Made by a program: the position numbers and the translations under genes. From Comamonas sp. KCTC 72670 (GTDB lineage: Bacteria > Myxococcota > Myxococcia > Myxococcales > Myxococcaceae): DNA of 64,000 nucleotides. The notes beneath the pieces are model-generated. The model did no database searches and was not told the origin of the DNA. It saw nothing but the letters and a program-made list of their open reading frames with translations. The stretch spans positions 434,001 through 498,000 of the forward strand of contig BNCN01000005.1 in NCBI GenBank assembly GCA_014656495.1. The letters are read 5' to 3'. This document shows positions 1 to 7,662 of the stretch, in pieces. Each line of letters opens with the position of its first letter. Within the stretch, counting starts at the first letter, position 1.

Positions 1-4
1 GATG

Positions 5-535
5 CTAGACATCGGTAGTGGAGTCAGTGGGGGGGGAGTCAGTGAGTGGCATCATTGGGGGCAGAGTCAGTGGTGGGGGAGTCAATGGGGGTAGCGTCAG
101 TGGTGGGGGAGTCAATGGGGGTGGGGTAAGGGCAGGGAGCGGTGTAGCACCCCGATTCTTGAGCGCCTTCTCAATTCGGTTCTTGCAGAGTTGGACGGAT
201 TCCCTCCCATGGTCTCTCGTGGTCATCACGAAAAACGTGACTGCCAAGCTTGCCGACGCGAATGTGACAGCCATAAGGGCAGTCAAACACACGACGTTGG
301 AGGACGATGCCTTAGACCAATCGGGGATTGCAGTGTCTAAGCTAATGAGTCCAAATAACGCCGAGATGAACGTTCCAATCGCGATGTCACGAGCAGACGC
401 AAGGCGGCTTGAACCATTGCCTTCAAGCAAGAGGAGAAAGTCTTGATGGGTGATTGCACATGCGTTTGTTCTCTCTGGCTCAGGTGGAAGCACAGAGACA
501 CCGGCGAATCTGGGGTCGACGGTAATGTTGCTCAC
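5..535 (-). CDS. Small two-helix membrane protein with Thr/Pro-rich repeat tail
   Basis: Unrecognised protein of 176 residues. The GTG start at 535 overlaps the stop of the upstream zinc-ribbon gene (GTGA), the junction style of the whole element, so I prefer it to the longer frame reaching 706. Two hydrophobic segments (about residues 51-66 and 80-104) suggest a membrane hairpin. A basic stretch follows, then a tail from about residue 145 of L-T-P-P-P repeats encoded by 30-bp tandem DNA repeats. The repeats could form a stiff spacer. Function unknown. The gene runs close to the window edge but its TAG stop is present. Confidence 0.55.
   Translation of the reverse strand: MSNITVDPRFAGVSVLPPEPERTNACAITHQDFLLLLEGNGSSRLASARDIAIGTFISALFGLISLDTAIPDWSKASSSNVVCLTALMAVTFASASLAVTFFVMTTRDHGRESVQLCKNRIEKALKNRGATPLPALTPPPLTPPPLTLPPLTPPPLTLPPMMPLTDSPPTDSTTDV
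66..125. repeat. 30-bp tandem repeat, G-rich, coding for Pro-rich tail
   Basis: Two nearly identical 30-bp units (66-95 and 96-125; they differ only at the last few bases), with a more degenerate copy around 22-65. On the plus strand they are runs of G (GTGGGGGAG, ATGGGGGT). Read on the minus strand they give the L-T-P-P-P repeats of the membrane protein. Length variation by slippage and G-quadruplex formation are plausible but are inferences. Confidence 0.8.
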
Positions 536-804
536 GGCTCGACCCCCAATGTTATCGCGCTGTGCTGTGATAGGAACCCGCACTTTTTGCAAATGAGCGT
601 TAGGGCCAAGAGGCCACGAGGTCCGTGAGACGATAGAGGAACAGCGGGGTAGATGGGTATGTGGCTCACATATGCCGACCAGTCCGACGTACGGCACATC
701 GGGCATTCGGGAGTCGGCAAAATTCGCTTAAATGCTGCGATTGCTCGGTTGGTCAGTTCGGTCTCAGCAGGAGCCAATGAAGGAGCATCACTGTCAGTCG
801 TCAT
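532..804 (-). CDS. Zinc-ribbon miniprotein (90 aa)
   Basis: Small protein with one CxxC pair at residues 34-37 (CPMC) and a second at 72-75 (CKKC), the spacing of a single zinc ribbon. The N-terminal third is predicted helical and polar. Its stop overlaps the GTG start of the membrane protein gene downstream, so the two are probably translated together. No strong ribosome binding site is visible at its ATG. It could be a DNA- or protein-binding adaptor of the phage-like element; the family was not recognised. Confidence 0.6.
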   Translation of the reverse strand: MTTDSDAPSLAPAETELTNRAIAAFKRILPTPECPMCRTSDWSAYVSHIPIYPAVPLSSHGPRGLLALTLICKKCGFLSQHSAITLGVEP

Positions 805-830
805 CGTAGAGCGGAGGATAGAGCAATCCT

Positions 831-1343
831 GTGTTCCAGGCTAACCCTGCGAACTACTCGCTGGTAGGAGCTATAGCGGACGTGGTCCATTTCAGGAGCG
901 CACCACGTCACCTCGTCGAGAAGGTGGCATGGCCGTCTGCTCGCGCCACCTGCTGCGCCGTGGCAGTCTCCGGGCCCGTGACACGCGAGGAGCTGCAGCG
1001 GCATCTGGAGAGACTTGGCCGTGAGTCGTCGGAGCGCGGGGCGGACTTCAAGGGCGTCACCGACCTGTTTCGCCTCTACTGGCTGGCGCTCCATCACCAC
1101 CTGGTGGTGGAGGGGCCGGACCACGCGCTGGACCTCCGAATCAACGCGAGCTGGGTGGAGGAGTGGCTGAAAATGATGCGCCTTCCACCGCATGAGCACA
1201 CGTTGCCGGTGCGCACCTGGGCGGAGGGCTGCGGGAAGTGCGACCCCGTTGACGCTCGCATCCACACGACGGTGGCCGTGCCTGGGCTCACGCGGCGCGA
1301 GTGCGCCACCTGCCGAGGGGACTGGCTGGTTCTGGAGGGGTAG
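831..1343 (+). CDS. Hypothetical protein with C-terminal zinc ribbon (170 aa)
   Basis: Plus-strand gene divergent from the zinc-ribbon gene that starts at 804, leaving 26 bp between them. The frame opens with GTG at 831 behind a GGAGGA that is rather distant (about 13 nt), so an internal start is possible. The middle is helical (LFRLYWLALHHH, ASWVEEWLKMMRLP). The C-terminus has two CxxC pairs (CGKC and CATC about 30 residues apart), a likely zinc ribbon. The antisense frame 801-1265 lacks such features and is taken as a shadow. Function unknown. Confidence 0.5.
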   Translation: MFQANPANYSLVGAIADVVHFRSAPRHLVEKVAWPSARATCCAVAVSGPVTREELQRHLERLGRESSERGADFKGVTDLFRLYWLALHHHLVVEGPDHALDLRINASWVEEWLKMMRLPPHEHTLPVRTWAEGCGKCDPVDARIHTTVAVPGLTRRECATCRGDWLVLEG

Positions 1344-1458
1344 GGCTTTCCTCTACAAACGGAGGAATCCCCGCCAGAATGGCGAGCGCGATAGCTGGTC
1401 ACTATTCATTTGGGCTCCCCTGTGGCAACTGCGCCCTGGGCAACCAAAGGATGACCCG

Positions 1459-1755
1459 ATGACCGACGTTTCAGCCTATCGCATTGTGATGAGCGAAGAG
1501 GTGCAGAAGCACATGGAGTCCCTTCCGTCTGCCACCCGCGAATACATTGAGGTGCAGTTGCGGAATACTGCCGACGAGGCTGGGCGCCATCACGACGCGA
1601 ACGTAGCGAGGTGGCGTACTCCGACTTCCGGCATCGTGTCGGATGGCGGGTCGATCCGCATGGGGGCCCAGCGCTACCCGTATGACAATTGGTACGACAG
1701 GCGGGAAGTTTCGCTGGGCATGCCGTACACCGCTGAAGGGTATCTGGCGACCTAG
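1459..1755 (+). CDS. Small protein with RelE/ParE-like N-terminus (98 aa)
   Basis: The ATG at 1459 has AAAGG eight bases upstream. The first 40 residues (YRIVMSEEVQKHMESLP followed by a helix rich in R, E and Q) have the beta-strand, helix, short-loop, helix pattern of RelE/ParE-type toxins. The C-terminal part (residues about 55-98) does not obviously continue that fold, and there is no neighbouring antitoxin in the usual place. The gene could be an orphan toxin-like protein or unrelated. It converges on the gene ending at 1752, with the two stops overlapping. Confidence 0.45.
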   Translation: MTDVSAYRIVMSEEVQKHMESLPSATREYIEVQLRNTADEAGRHHDANVARWRTPTSGIVSDGGSIRMGAQRYPYDNWYDRREVSLGMPYTAEGYLAT

Positions 1756-2180
1756 CGCCTTACCGACGCCAATCCAGGAAACAACGGGCCCACGCCCACC
1801 TCGGGCGTGCGCTCCAGTCGCTCCATGGCCACGGTCAGCAGCCCCACCGTTTCCAGCCGGGTCAGCCCGCCCACGTCCTCCCAGCCCCGGAGCCCGAGGC
1901 CTCCTGCGGAGCGCGGCCCCTCACAGTGGGAGACTGCCTTTCTCGCCTCCACCCAGTTCACCATCACGCGCGTTGGCACCTCGGACTCGCGGCCGACGAA
2001 GGGGGACGCGAGTTGCTCCCGGGGCGTGTCGAAGCGGGCTGCGTCGATGAGCTTGTCCATCTCGACGCGGGCACGAGCCGACAACTGCACGTACCTCATG
2101 GCCGCTGCCAAGTTGGGGCTGCCCCCGGACACCCGGTGCCGCAGGTCCTCGAGCGCGTTGGTCAGCGTGTGGCGGAGCAT
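1752..2180 (-). CDS. Hypothetical phage-type protein (142 aa)
   Basis: Last gene of the long minus-strand chain. I start it at the ATG at 2180 (MLRHTLTN), which has GGAGG eight bases upstream and lies inside the last codons of the preceding reading frame; the longer frame from 2207 is less likely. The product is helix-rich, with a run of small and charged residues around the middle (SARARVEMDKLIDAARF). No catalytic motif or membrane segment is seen and the family was not recognised. Confidence 0.55.
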   Translation of the reverse strand: MLRHTLTNALEDLRHRVSGGSPNLAAAMRYVQLSARARVEMDKLIDAARFDTPREQLASPFVGRESEVPTRVMVNWVEARKAVSHCEGPRSAGGLGLRGWEDVGGLTRLETVGLLTVAMERLERTPEVGVGPLFPGLASVRR

Positions 2181-2380
2181 GAGGTGTCCTCCGCCAGCGT
2201 GAGCCATGCGTAGCCGTCACCCTTGCTGGTGCCGGTGGTACGCACCTGCCATGGCAGCAGCGGGCCCGGGAGGGGCACGCACGCCGTCACCCGGTAGGCG
2301 AGGCTTCCCTTCGCGGGCTCGACGGTCGCCACCGCCCACACCTCGCGCCATTCGTGGGGCTGGCCGTCCGCGTGCGGCAG
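2162..2380 (-). pseudogene. Out-of-frame C-terminal continuation of the ASCH-like gene
   Basis: This frame reads like real protein (HEWREVWAVATVEPAKG, then a strand-rich stretch ending in LTLAED) and ends 19 bases inside the next gene, whose ribosome binding site it covers. It has no convincing start codon of its own. The frame of the upstream ASCH-like gene loses protein character at about the same place, so one indel near 2380 would join them. Either a frameshift or an unusual short overlapping gene is present. The join is inference. Confidence 0.45.
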
Positions 2381-3219
2381 TGCGTCTGCAACTGGTGCAG
2401 GGTGTCCAGCACGTCCAGGCAGGTGGGAGCCTCGGGCAAGGGCTCCTGCAGCGTCGGAGTGGCGACGGGCGGCGTGCTGGTGGGGCGCGCCTCGCCGAAC
2501 AGGCCGAGCTGCTCGGGGTGCGCCAGCATGGGAGGGACGGGCCTGTCGTCGACGGGCCGCGGCGGAGTTGAGGCGGGGGCAGGTGTCGGGGATGGCGGGG
2601 GCGGCGCGGCCACGGGCGGCGTGGTGGGCATGGGCACGGCGGCCGGTACTGGGTATGCCTCTGGGCGCCAGAAGCCGTCCCTGGCCAGGCGCATGCGCTC
2701 GCGCAGCTCGGCGAGGAGCTCCGGGTCGAACGGGGCCAGCCGCTGCGACGGCGGCGCCGGCAGCGGCTCGACGAACTGAATCTCCTCGAGCCACCAGGCG
2801 ATGGTCCCCCGGCATGAGGCGCCAGGTGGGCCCCACCATGGGTCCCGGCCGAACGCCCGCGAGTCGTTGCCCGTCGTGGACACCTCGGCCAGGCGCGCCA
2901 CTGCCACGTAGGCACCGTGCGGGAGCACATCGCCGGCGGGGGCCTCCAGGCCGTGTGCGGCGCGCAGCCAGCGGACAGCCTCGGCGTCGTAGTCCCGGGT
3001 GGCGTAGATGGCCAGCCAGCACCCCATCAACTCGGCAGGTGGGTGGAGCGGATGCCGCCGGCCCGGACGGCCCTCCCGCGCCCGCTCCTCGTCCGTCACG
3101 AACACGGACCACATCCCGTGGTGCGTGATGGCCCACGTCCACGGCCGCGCGAGAGGGAAGTGAAACACCCCCTTGCCCTCGCGCGCGTACCGGTACGGGC
3201 CTCCGAGGGGCGCGCTCAT
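2287..3219 (-). CDS. ASCH-like domain protein with long Pro-rich linker, probably frameshifted at its 3' end
   Basis: The ATG at 3219 overlaps the stop of the upstream gene (ATGA). The first 150 residues hold ASCH-type features: FHFPLARPWTWAI, then a strand-helix GCWLAIYATRDYD and a later FVEPLP strand. ASCH domains are small beta-barrels thought to bind RNA or modified nucleotides. A proline/alanine linker follows (about 195-260), then a helix (CLDVLDTLHQLQ). The last 25 residues in this frame are basic and non-protein-like while another frame continues sensibly to 2162, so a frameshift near 2380 is likely. A second ASCH protein lies 400 bp upstream in the same operon. Confidence 0.6.
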   Translation of the reverse strand: MSAPLGGPYRYAREGKGVFHFPLARPWTWAITHHGMWSVFVTDEERAREGRPGRRHPLHPPAELMGCWLAIYATRDYDAEAVRWLRAAHGLEAPAGDVLPHGAYVAVARLAEVSTTGNDSRAFGRDPWWGPPGASCRGTIAWWLEEIQFVEPLPAPPSQRLAPFDPELLAELRERMRLARDGFWRPEAYPVPAAVPMPTTPPVAAPPPPSPTPAPASTPPRPVDDRPVPPMLAHPEQLGLFGEARPTSTPPVATPTLQEPLPEAPTCLDVLDTLHQLQTHCRTRTASPTNGARCGRWRPSSPRREASPTG

Positions 3220-3440
3220 CCGCGGGTCCTCGCGTTGTTCGACGGTGCCCGTTCGCCCTCGCGGAGGCGCAGTGCCCATCCATCCCCGAGGCGCTCGCAC
3301 GGACGCACCGTGCCGGCCAACAGGAGGTGCGGCGTCTGCCGCTTCGCGCGCCAGAGTCCGTTGGTAGGCGTGCTCGTCCAGGTGCCGAGGGGCTTCCCCT
3401 CCGGAGAGAGCACGGTGACTGCAATAGGGCGCGCGCTCAC
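3216..3440 (-). CDS. Small beta-rich hypothetical protein (74 aa)
   Basis: The GTG start at 3440 is set by a strong GGAGGTG a few bases upstream and by overlap with the previous stop (GTGA); its own stop overlaps the next ATG (ATGA). The sequence reads as short beta strands (PIAVTVLSPEGKPLGTW, LLLAGTV) with a basic middle and no cysteine pairs. It sits between two ASCH-protein genes and is expected to be co-translated with them. Family not recognised. Confidence 0.6.
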   Translation of the reverse strand: MSARPIAVTVLSPEGKPLGTWTSTPTNGLWRAKRQTPHLLLAGTVRPCERLGDGWALRLREGERAPSNNARTRG

Positions 3441-3622
3441 AGGGCACCTCCAATCGGCCACAGGGAGCGCCACCAGCCGAGGTGGGCCCGCGTCGCCTCC
3501 GCCACCTCACGCCAGTAAGCGCACCGGCTCGGGGACCGCGCGTGCTGGGCGCTCACGCGGTCGGCGCGCTGCACGTCGCGCTCGAACAGCGAATCCACGA
3601 CGGCGAAGAGGAGGCGGCTCAC
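3437..3622 (-). CDS. Small Trp-rich helical protein (61 aa)
   Basis: Short gene between two others with start/stop overlaps at both ends. The GTG at 3622 follows GGAGGTGCAC and overlaps the stop of the ASCH gene. It encodes an amphipathic helical peptide (SRLLFAVVDSLFERDVQRAD, then a Trp-rich C-terminus WWRSLWP). No known domain was recognised. The exact fit of ribosome binding site, start and stop to the operon pattern is the main evidence that it is real. Confidence 0.55.
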   Translation of the reverse strand: MSRLLFAVVDSLFERDVQRADRVSAQHARSPSRCAYWREVAEATRAHLGWWRSLWPIGGAL

Positions 3623-4284
3623 CGTGCACCTCCGTCCGGGGATTGGTCGCGGCGGAACTCCACGCGCCACACCCACGGGTTGGCGTCCCACGACTCGATG
3701 CCGTTGATGGACATCCACAGCGTCATGAATGAGTCGACCGCGTCGGGCACGGAGACGTCGCCCAGGTAGTTCTTCCACCGGCTGGGGTACTTGGCGTCGG
3801 GCTCCACGCCCTCCGCCCGAGCGTCCTCCTCGGTGATGGCGTGAAGCCGCTCGGCGCGGATGGAGACCACGTTCAGCATGAGTCGGCTGGCCCAGCGGGG
3901 CATGTGGATGGATGGGCGCCACCGGCCCGGCTCGTAGTCGGACGAGAGGTAGTGGAAGTCGCCGAGGGTGGCGCGCCATGCGGCGGCGCGGTCCGCCCGA
4001 TAGACGACCCGCTCGCCATCCGCGCCGCAGTCCTCGAGCGCCCACGTCTCCCTCAACCAGAGCTGGTCGCCCGGCTGGCCATAGGGGCAGTCCTTGAGCA
4101 TCGCGGCCGGCGGCGTGCCGGTGAGGCTCCATCCACCGGCGAATGTGCGCCCGTACCAGCGCCATGCAGCGATGATGTCCGACTGCTCCGGCTGAGGCTT
4201 GAGCACCCGCCGCGTGACGGTCTTCCGTCCGGCCAGGATGGCTTGGACCATTGGACCGGAGAACAGGATGGGGCGCTCAGCCAT
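3619..4284 (-). CDS. ASCH-domain phage protein (221 aa)
   Basis: Recognisable phage ASCH family protein. It opens with RPILFSGPMVQAILAGRKT followed by TRRVLKPQP, the conserved N-terminus of this group, and has the typical PYGQPGDQLWLRETWA strand and later NVVSIRAERLHAI. These proteins are common in phages and prophages; the ASCH fold is thought to bind RNA or modified nucleotides, but the phage role is not established. The start chosen is MAERPIL at 4284, which overlaps the upstream gene by 8 bp; the ATG 12 bp earlier is less likely. Length is normal for the family. Confidence 0.85.
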   Translation of the reverse strand: MAERPILFSGPMVQAILAGRKTVTRRVLKPQPEQSDIIAAWRWYGRTFAGGWSLTGTPPAAMLKDCPYGQPGDQLWLRETWALEDCGADGERVVYRADRAAAWRATLGDFHYLSSDYEPGRWRPSIHMPRWASRLMLNVVSIRAERLHAITEEDARAEGVEPDAKYPSRWKNYLGDVSVPDAVDSFMTLWMSINGIESWDANPWVWRVEFRRDQSPDGGAR

Positions 4285-4840
4285 GGGGCACCTCACGGTC
4301 AGCGGTAGCCGTTTCCTCGGCCGCGAGTTGCTCTCGGATGGCCGAGGCCAGGGCGGGCATCACCTCCCGGCAAAAACCGCGCACCTCCGGCGGGTAGTCG
4401 TAGTGCCCAAGCTCGTAGGGCATCTCGACGTCGGTGTCGTGGCACCAGACGGAGAACTGGTCGATGGCGATTTCGTTGTAGTCCCGTGCCTCCTTGCGGT
4501 CCCAACACCCCAGCGCGCGGGCGAGGGAGTCGTACGCCTCGGCGGCCTCCGCCTTCGTGTAGCTGCCATCCTTGCGCCACTCGAGGATGTGCTCACGGAT
4601 GTTGCGCAGCGTCTGCGTGCCGTCCCACCAGTCGCGCTTGCCCAAAGTGCTGCACACGTAGTCGGCCCCCAGCCGCGCGACGAAGGCGCGGAACTCTCCT
4701 CCCGGCCGAGGCCACCGGTAGGCGTAGTTGCCCCAGTCGGACACCGTGGAGAAGTAGCCGTCGCTCCGCATGACGACGTCCGCGAGCCAGGCGCCCGCGG
4801 GCGTGCGCAGCCGGTACTGGTAGATGGTCGGCTCAGTCAC
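4277..4840 (-). CDS. Conserved phage-type hypothetical protein (187 aa)
   Basis: The GTG at 4840 sits behind AGGAGGTGCGCG and overlaps the upstream stop by 8 bp. The product begins with a strand-rich segment (IYQYRLRTPAGAWLADVVM), then an acidic, aromatic-rich helical region with YDSLARALG and DTDVEMPYELGHYDYPPEV, and ends in a helix with an acidic tail. Soluble, no signal peptide. This looks like a phage early-region protein of unknown role. Confidence 0.65.
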   Translation of the reverse strand: MTEPTIYQYRLRTPAGAWLADVVMRSDGYFSTVSDWGNYAYRWPRPGGEFRAFVARLGADYVCSTLGKRDWWDGTQTLRNIREHILEWRKDGSYTKAEAAEAYDSLARALGCWDRKEARDYNEIAIDQFSVWCHDTDVEMPYELGHYDYPPEVRGFCREVMPALASAIREQLAAEETATADREVPHG

Positions 4841-5978
4841 CGCGCACCTCCTGCCCGGGGAACTCGTCCCAGGTGCGCCCGTCCAGCTCGCGGCCGGCGC
4901 GCTTCTTCCCGAGGTTGAACAGGAGGTGGACCTCGCCGCCCACCGGCAGGGGCTCCGTGGGGAACGACACCGTCGGCACACGGCAGCGGCGAATGGAATC
5001 GCTGGGCTGGCCCTCCGGCACCGGTTCATAGAGCGCGTTGCCCTCGGCTTCCGTCATCGCGCAGTAGGGCTTCCACGCGCCCCACTGCTTGAAGAAGAAA
5101 GGCACCCCCGCGCCCACGCACTGGTCGCGCAGGCGGCGGGCCCAGACGGGGTGCATGGGCCGCGCGCCAGGGCCCGACTCGCCGCCGACGATGACCCAGG
5201 ACAGGCCGGGGACCTCGTCCTGCATGAGGTGGCCGCAAACAGGGCACGCCACGTCGGCATCGTCGTGGTTGCGCAACTCGCCAAAGAACTCGGAGGACGC
5301 GGTGTGCCCGCACCCAGAGCAGCGGGCGAGGTAGTACCGGACGCGAGGCAGCCAGCGCGACAAGTCCACCGGCCTGAGGAGCGGCTCGCACGACAGGAAG
5401 CGCACGGCCGCGGGAGTCGCCAGCAGGTGGGGGATGCGCTCGTCGGCGCGGCGCTGGTCCTCGACGGACACGCCCAGCCACACATTGGGGTGGGCACGCT
5501 CCCAGGTGATGGGCCTGCCGGGCACCACCTCCAACCCTTCCACCACCGAGCGCGAGCGGGCCCACTCCACGTACTTGCGCATCCGGTCCGCGCGCTTCGT
5601 CAGCACCTGGAAGGTGTGACGCTCGGCCAGGCGCATGGTCGCGAAGACGCGGTCGATGTCCGCGAACGACAGCGCCTCGTGGAACAGGTCGCTCATGCTG
5701 TTGACGAACACTCGGCGCGGCTTCTTCCACCGCAGCGGCGCGTCGAGCAGCTCCTCGTCGAGCACCACCTTGCCGGTCCATCGGGGGCCGGCCGTGGTGG
5801 ACTCCACGAGCCCCTCGTACGGCTGCCCAGGCCCCGACATGCGGATGGCCATACGCTCCGCGTAGCACCCGCCCTTCAACGGGCCCGGGGTGCCACCTCC
5901 GCACCCGGGGGACTTCCGGCTGCACCCCTTCACGACGTTCCAGACGACGTCCGCCCACTCGATGTCAGTGTCAGCCAC
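4833..5978 (-). CDS. DUF5131 (phage Gp37/Gp68) three-cysteine protein
   Basis: Matches the phage Gp37/Gp68 family by its N-terminus IEWADVVWNVVKGCSRKSPG, cysteines at about residues 19, 26 and 38, then the conserved FVNSMSDLFHE, FQVLTKRADRM, NVWLGVSVED, LSCEPLL, VIVGGESGPGARP and PFFFKQWG motifs. The TIM-barrel-like pattern and three cysteines recall radical-SAM enzymes, but no activity is proven. Two features are unusual: the second and third cysteines are separated by an 11-residue Gly/Pro insert instead of the usual two, and a CxxC...CxxC zinc-ribbon insert sits near residues 220-250. The GTG start follows GGAGGTGG. Confidence 0.85.
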   Translation of the reverse strand: MADTDIEWADVVWNVVKGCSRKSPGCGGGTPGPLKGGCYAERMAIRMSGPGQPYEGLVESTTAGPRWTGKVVLDEELLDAPLRWKKPRRVFVNSMSDLFHEALSFADIDRVFATMRLAERHTFQVLTKRADRMRKYVEWARSRSVVEGLEVVPGRPITWERAHPNVWLGVSVEDQRRADERIPHLLATPAAVRFLSCEPLLRPVDLSRWLPRVRYYLARCSGCGHTASSEFFGELRNHDDADVACPVCGHLMQDEVPGLSWVIVGGESGPGARPMHPVWARRLRDQCVGAGVPFFFKQWGAWKPYCAMTEAEGNALYEPVPEGQPSDSIRRCRVPTVSFPTEPLPVGGEVHLLFNLGKKRAGRELDGRTWDEFPGQEVRGD

Positions 5979-7599
5979 GGTCCACCTCCCCGGCGGGCAG
6001 GAGCGGAGCCACCGTAGGGGGCGGCGTCATCCGCGCATGCTGGTGGGCGTAGGCGTCGGCGGTCATCATCGACATGAGGGCCACGTCGACGCAGCGGCGG
6101 CTCACCACCTCCGGAGCGAGGCGCTCCCCCAGGCCTTGCTCCACTTCGTCCGCCTCCTCGCGGACGCGGCGGAGGAGGGCGGCGGGCGCGTCGCGCACCC
6201 AGCCCTCACGGCCACCCTTGGCCGGGCGGTGGTGGTCCAGGAGGTTGCGCATCTCCAGGGTGAAGGCGGTCAGCGTGGGCCAGAGGTCCGGCGTGGCGAT
6301 GGGCCCGGACGGGGGCCGGCCGACGTTGATGCCGAGGTCCTTGGCGATGGCCTCTGCCATGTCGCGAGCGCCGGCATGGTGGGCACGCATCCGCGTGAGT
6401 CCGAGCTCATTCGCTGCCCGCTCGCGCTGCTGCGCCAGGTCGTGCCGCCGCTTCAACGCGCCCTCCACCACCCGGGCATTATCCAGCGCATCCCTGCCCA
6501 GCGCGGTCTCCACCGCCTCGCGCAGTCCCGGGGGCGTCACGTCTCCGCGACTGCCTCCCAGCCGCACCACCGGCACCGGCGCACCGCTGTCCACGGGTCG
6601 AGTTGGTGCCGCGTCACCGCGGCCTTGCGCTTGCACTTCGGGCACGTCCGCGCCTTCGCGCTGCGCTTCATCCTCGCCTTGAGCCCGTCCCGCGCCCGCC
6701 TCCGCTTGTCCTCGGTCATCGGTTCCTTCCAGCAGCCCCGGGGGCGGGGTGTGGGCTGTCTTGCGCTGGGGCACCGCCATCTCGTCCAGGTAGTTGAGCA
6801 GCGCGCAGCACGGGGCGCAGGGCTTGACGGACTCGCACGGGCACGCCTCAAGGGCAGCGCGCACATCGGTGACGGCCTGAGACTCCCCCTGCGCCGGGGC
6901 GGGCGGGGGCTGGGAGGCGACACGGAGGGAGACGACGCGCTCCACCGAGCGCAGGACGGTCTCCATGGCGTCGCCTTCGCGCTTGGCCCGCACCGCGTGG
7001 AAGAGGGAGTCCACGGCGCTCCGCTCAAGCCCGAGCGCGTTCTCCAACTCCCGCACGCGGGCCTCGGCGGTATCGGCGCGGGACTCTTCCGCATCCCCAC
7101 GCCGCTGCTCGTCATCGGCCCGCGCCTCTTCGGACTCGCGCTCATGCTGGAGCAGGGCTTTCTCTCGCTCCAACGTGGCCACGTGCTCGAGGAGGGTGCT
7201 CCGCCGCTCTGCCAACGCCGTCCCGTCCGTCTGCCCCAGCGCCTCTTGCGCGCAGGCAGCCCACCAGCGCAACCGCTCGAGGATGCTCGGCGGCGCGTTG
7301 GCGAAGTCGCCCGTCAGCGTCGTGGGGCGCATGCCGCCCTTGGCGTGCGCCTGCACCCGCGCGACGTCGGCCATGATCTGGTCGAGGAATGCGCTGGCGA
7401 ACTCCTCCAGCCGCTGCATCCGCTGTGGCTGAGCCGCGAGAGACAGTGCCCAGCGTGCGACTCTGGTCGCGGACGCGTCACTCACCGCGCCCAGCCGGTC
7501 CGGTGCGAGGATGAAGCGAGCCTCGCGGTCGGCCGTGGTCACCTCCGCCGGCGACAACAATCCATCCGCCGTCGGGCTCGTCTCCGTCTTCGTCGTCAT
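5971..7599 (-). CDS. Long composite frame: coiled-coil N-terminal half plus MazG-like C-terminal half (542 aa)
   Basis: The ATG at 7599 has GAGGTG upstream. The first part is helical, with a strong Glu/Arg coiled coil (about residues 140-205) and a cysteine cluster (CPCESVKPCAPCC). The last 190 residues resemble MazG-like all-alpha NTP pyrophosphohydrolases: RREGW-like entry, LLRRVREEADEVEQGL, and VDVALMSMMTADAY. One acidic residue of the usual ExxD is replaced (RRCVD), so activity is uncertain. A separate zinc-ribbon gene (6537-6719) occupies the middle in another frame, and a GTG at 6540 overlaps its stop, so this may really be two genes joined by a frameshift or by chance lack of stops. 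Confidence 0.6.
   Translation of the reverse strand: MTTKTETSPTADGLLSPAEVTTADREARFILAPDRLGAVSDASATRVARWALSLAAQPQRMQRLEEFASAFLDQIMADVARVQAHAKGGMRPTTLTGDFANAPPSILERLRWWAACAQEALGQTDGTALAERRSTLLEHVATLEREKALLQHERESEEARADDEQRRGDAEESRADTAEARVRELENALGLERSAVDSLFHAVRAKREGDAMETVLRSVERVVSLRVASQPPPAPAQGESQAVTDVRAALEACPCESVKPCAPCCALLNYLDEMAVPQRKTAHTPPPGLLEGTDDRGQAEAGAGRAQGEDEAQREGADVPEVQAQGRGDAAPTRPVDSGAPVPVVRLGGSRGDVTPPGLREAVETALGRDALDNARVVEGALKRRHDLAQQRERAANELGLTRMRAHHAGARDMAEAIAKDLGINVGRPPSGPIATPDLWPTLTAFTLEMRNLLDHHRPAKGGREGWVRDAPAALLRRVREEADEVEQGLGERLAPEVVSRRCVDVALMSMMTADAYAHQHARMTPPPTVAPLLPAGEVDRG
6537..6719 (-). CDS. Zinc-ribbon miniprotein (60 aa), out of frame inside the long ORF
   Basis: The ATG at 6719 follows GGAAGGAACCG and opens a 60-residue frame: a basic helix (DKRRRARDGLKARMKRSAK), then CPKC, about 20 residues, and CRWCGWE. 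This is a textbook short zinc ribbon. Its stop overlaps a GTG at 6540 (GTGA), the junction style of the rest of the operon, and that GTG begins the MazG-like domain. Both arguments favour a real gene, although the overlapping frame is also open. It is likely a nucleic-acid-binding accessory. Confidence 0.6.
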   Translation of the reverse strand: MTEDKRRRARDGLKARMKRSAKARTCPKCKRKAAVTRHQLDPWTAVRRCRWCGWEAVAET

Positions 7600-7662
7600 G
7601 GTGCACCTCGGGTGTGGAAGGACAGGAGGGGCTGGGCGCAGAGACACGCCCAGCCCCGGGGC

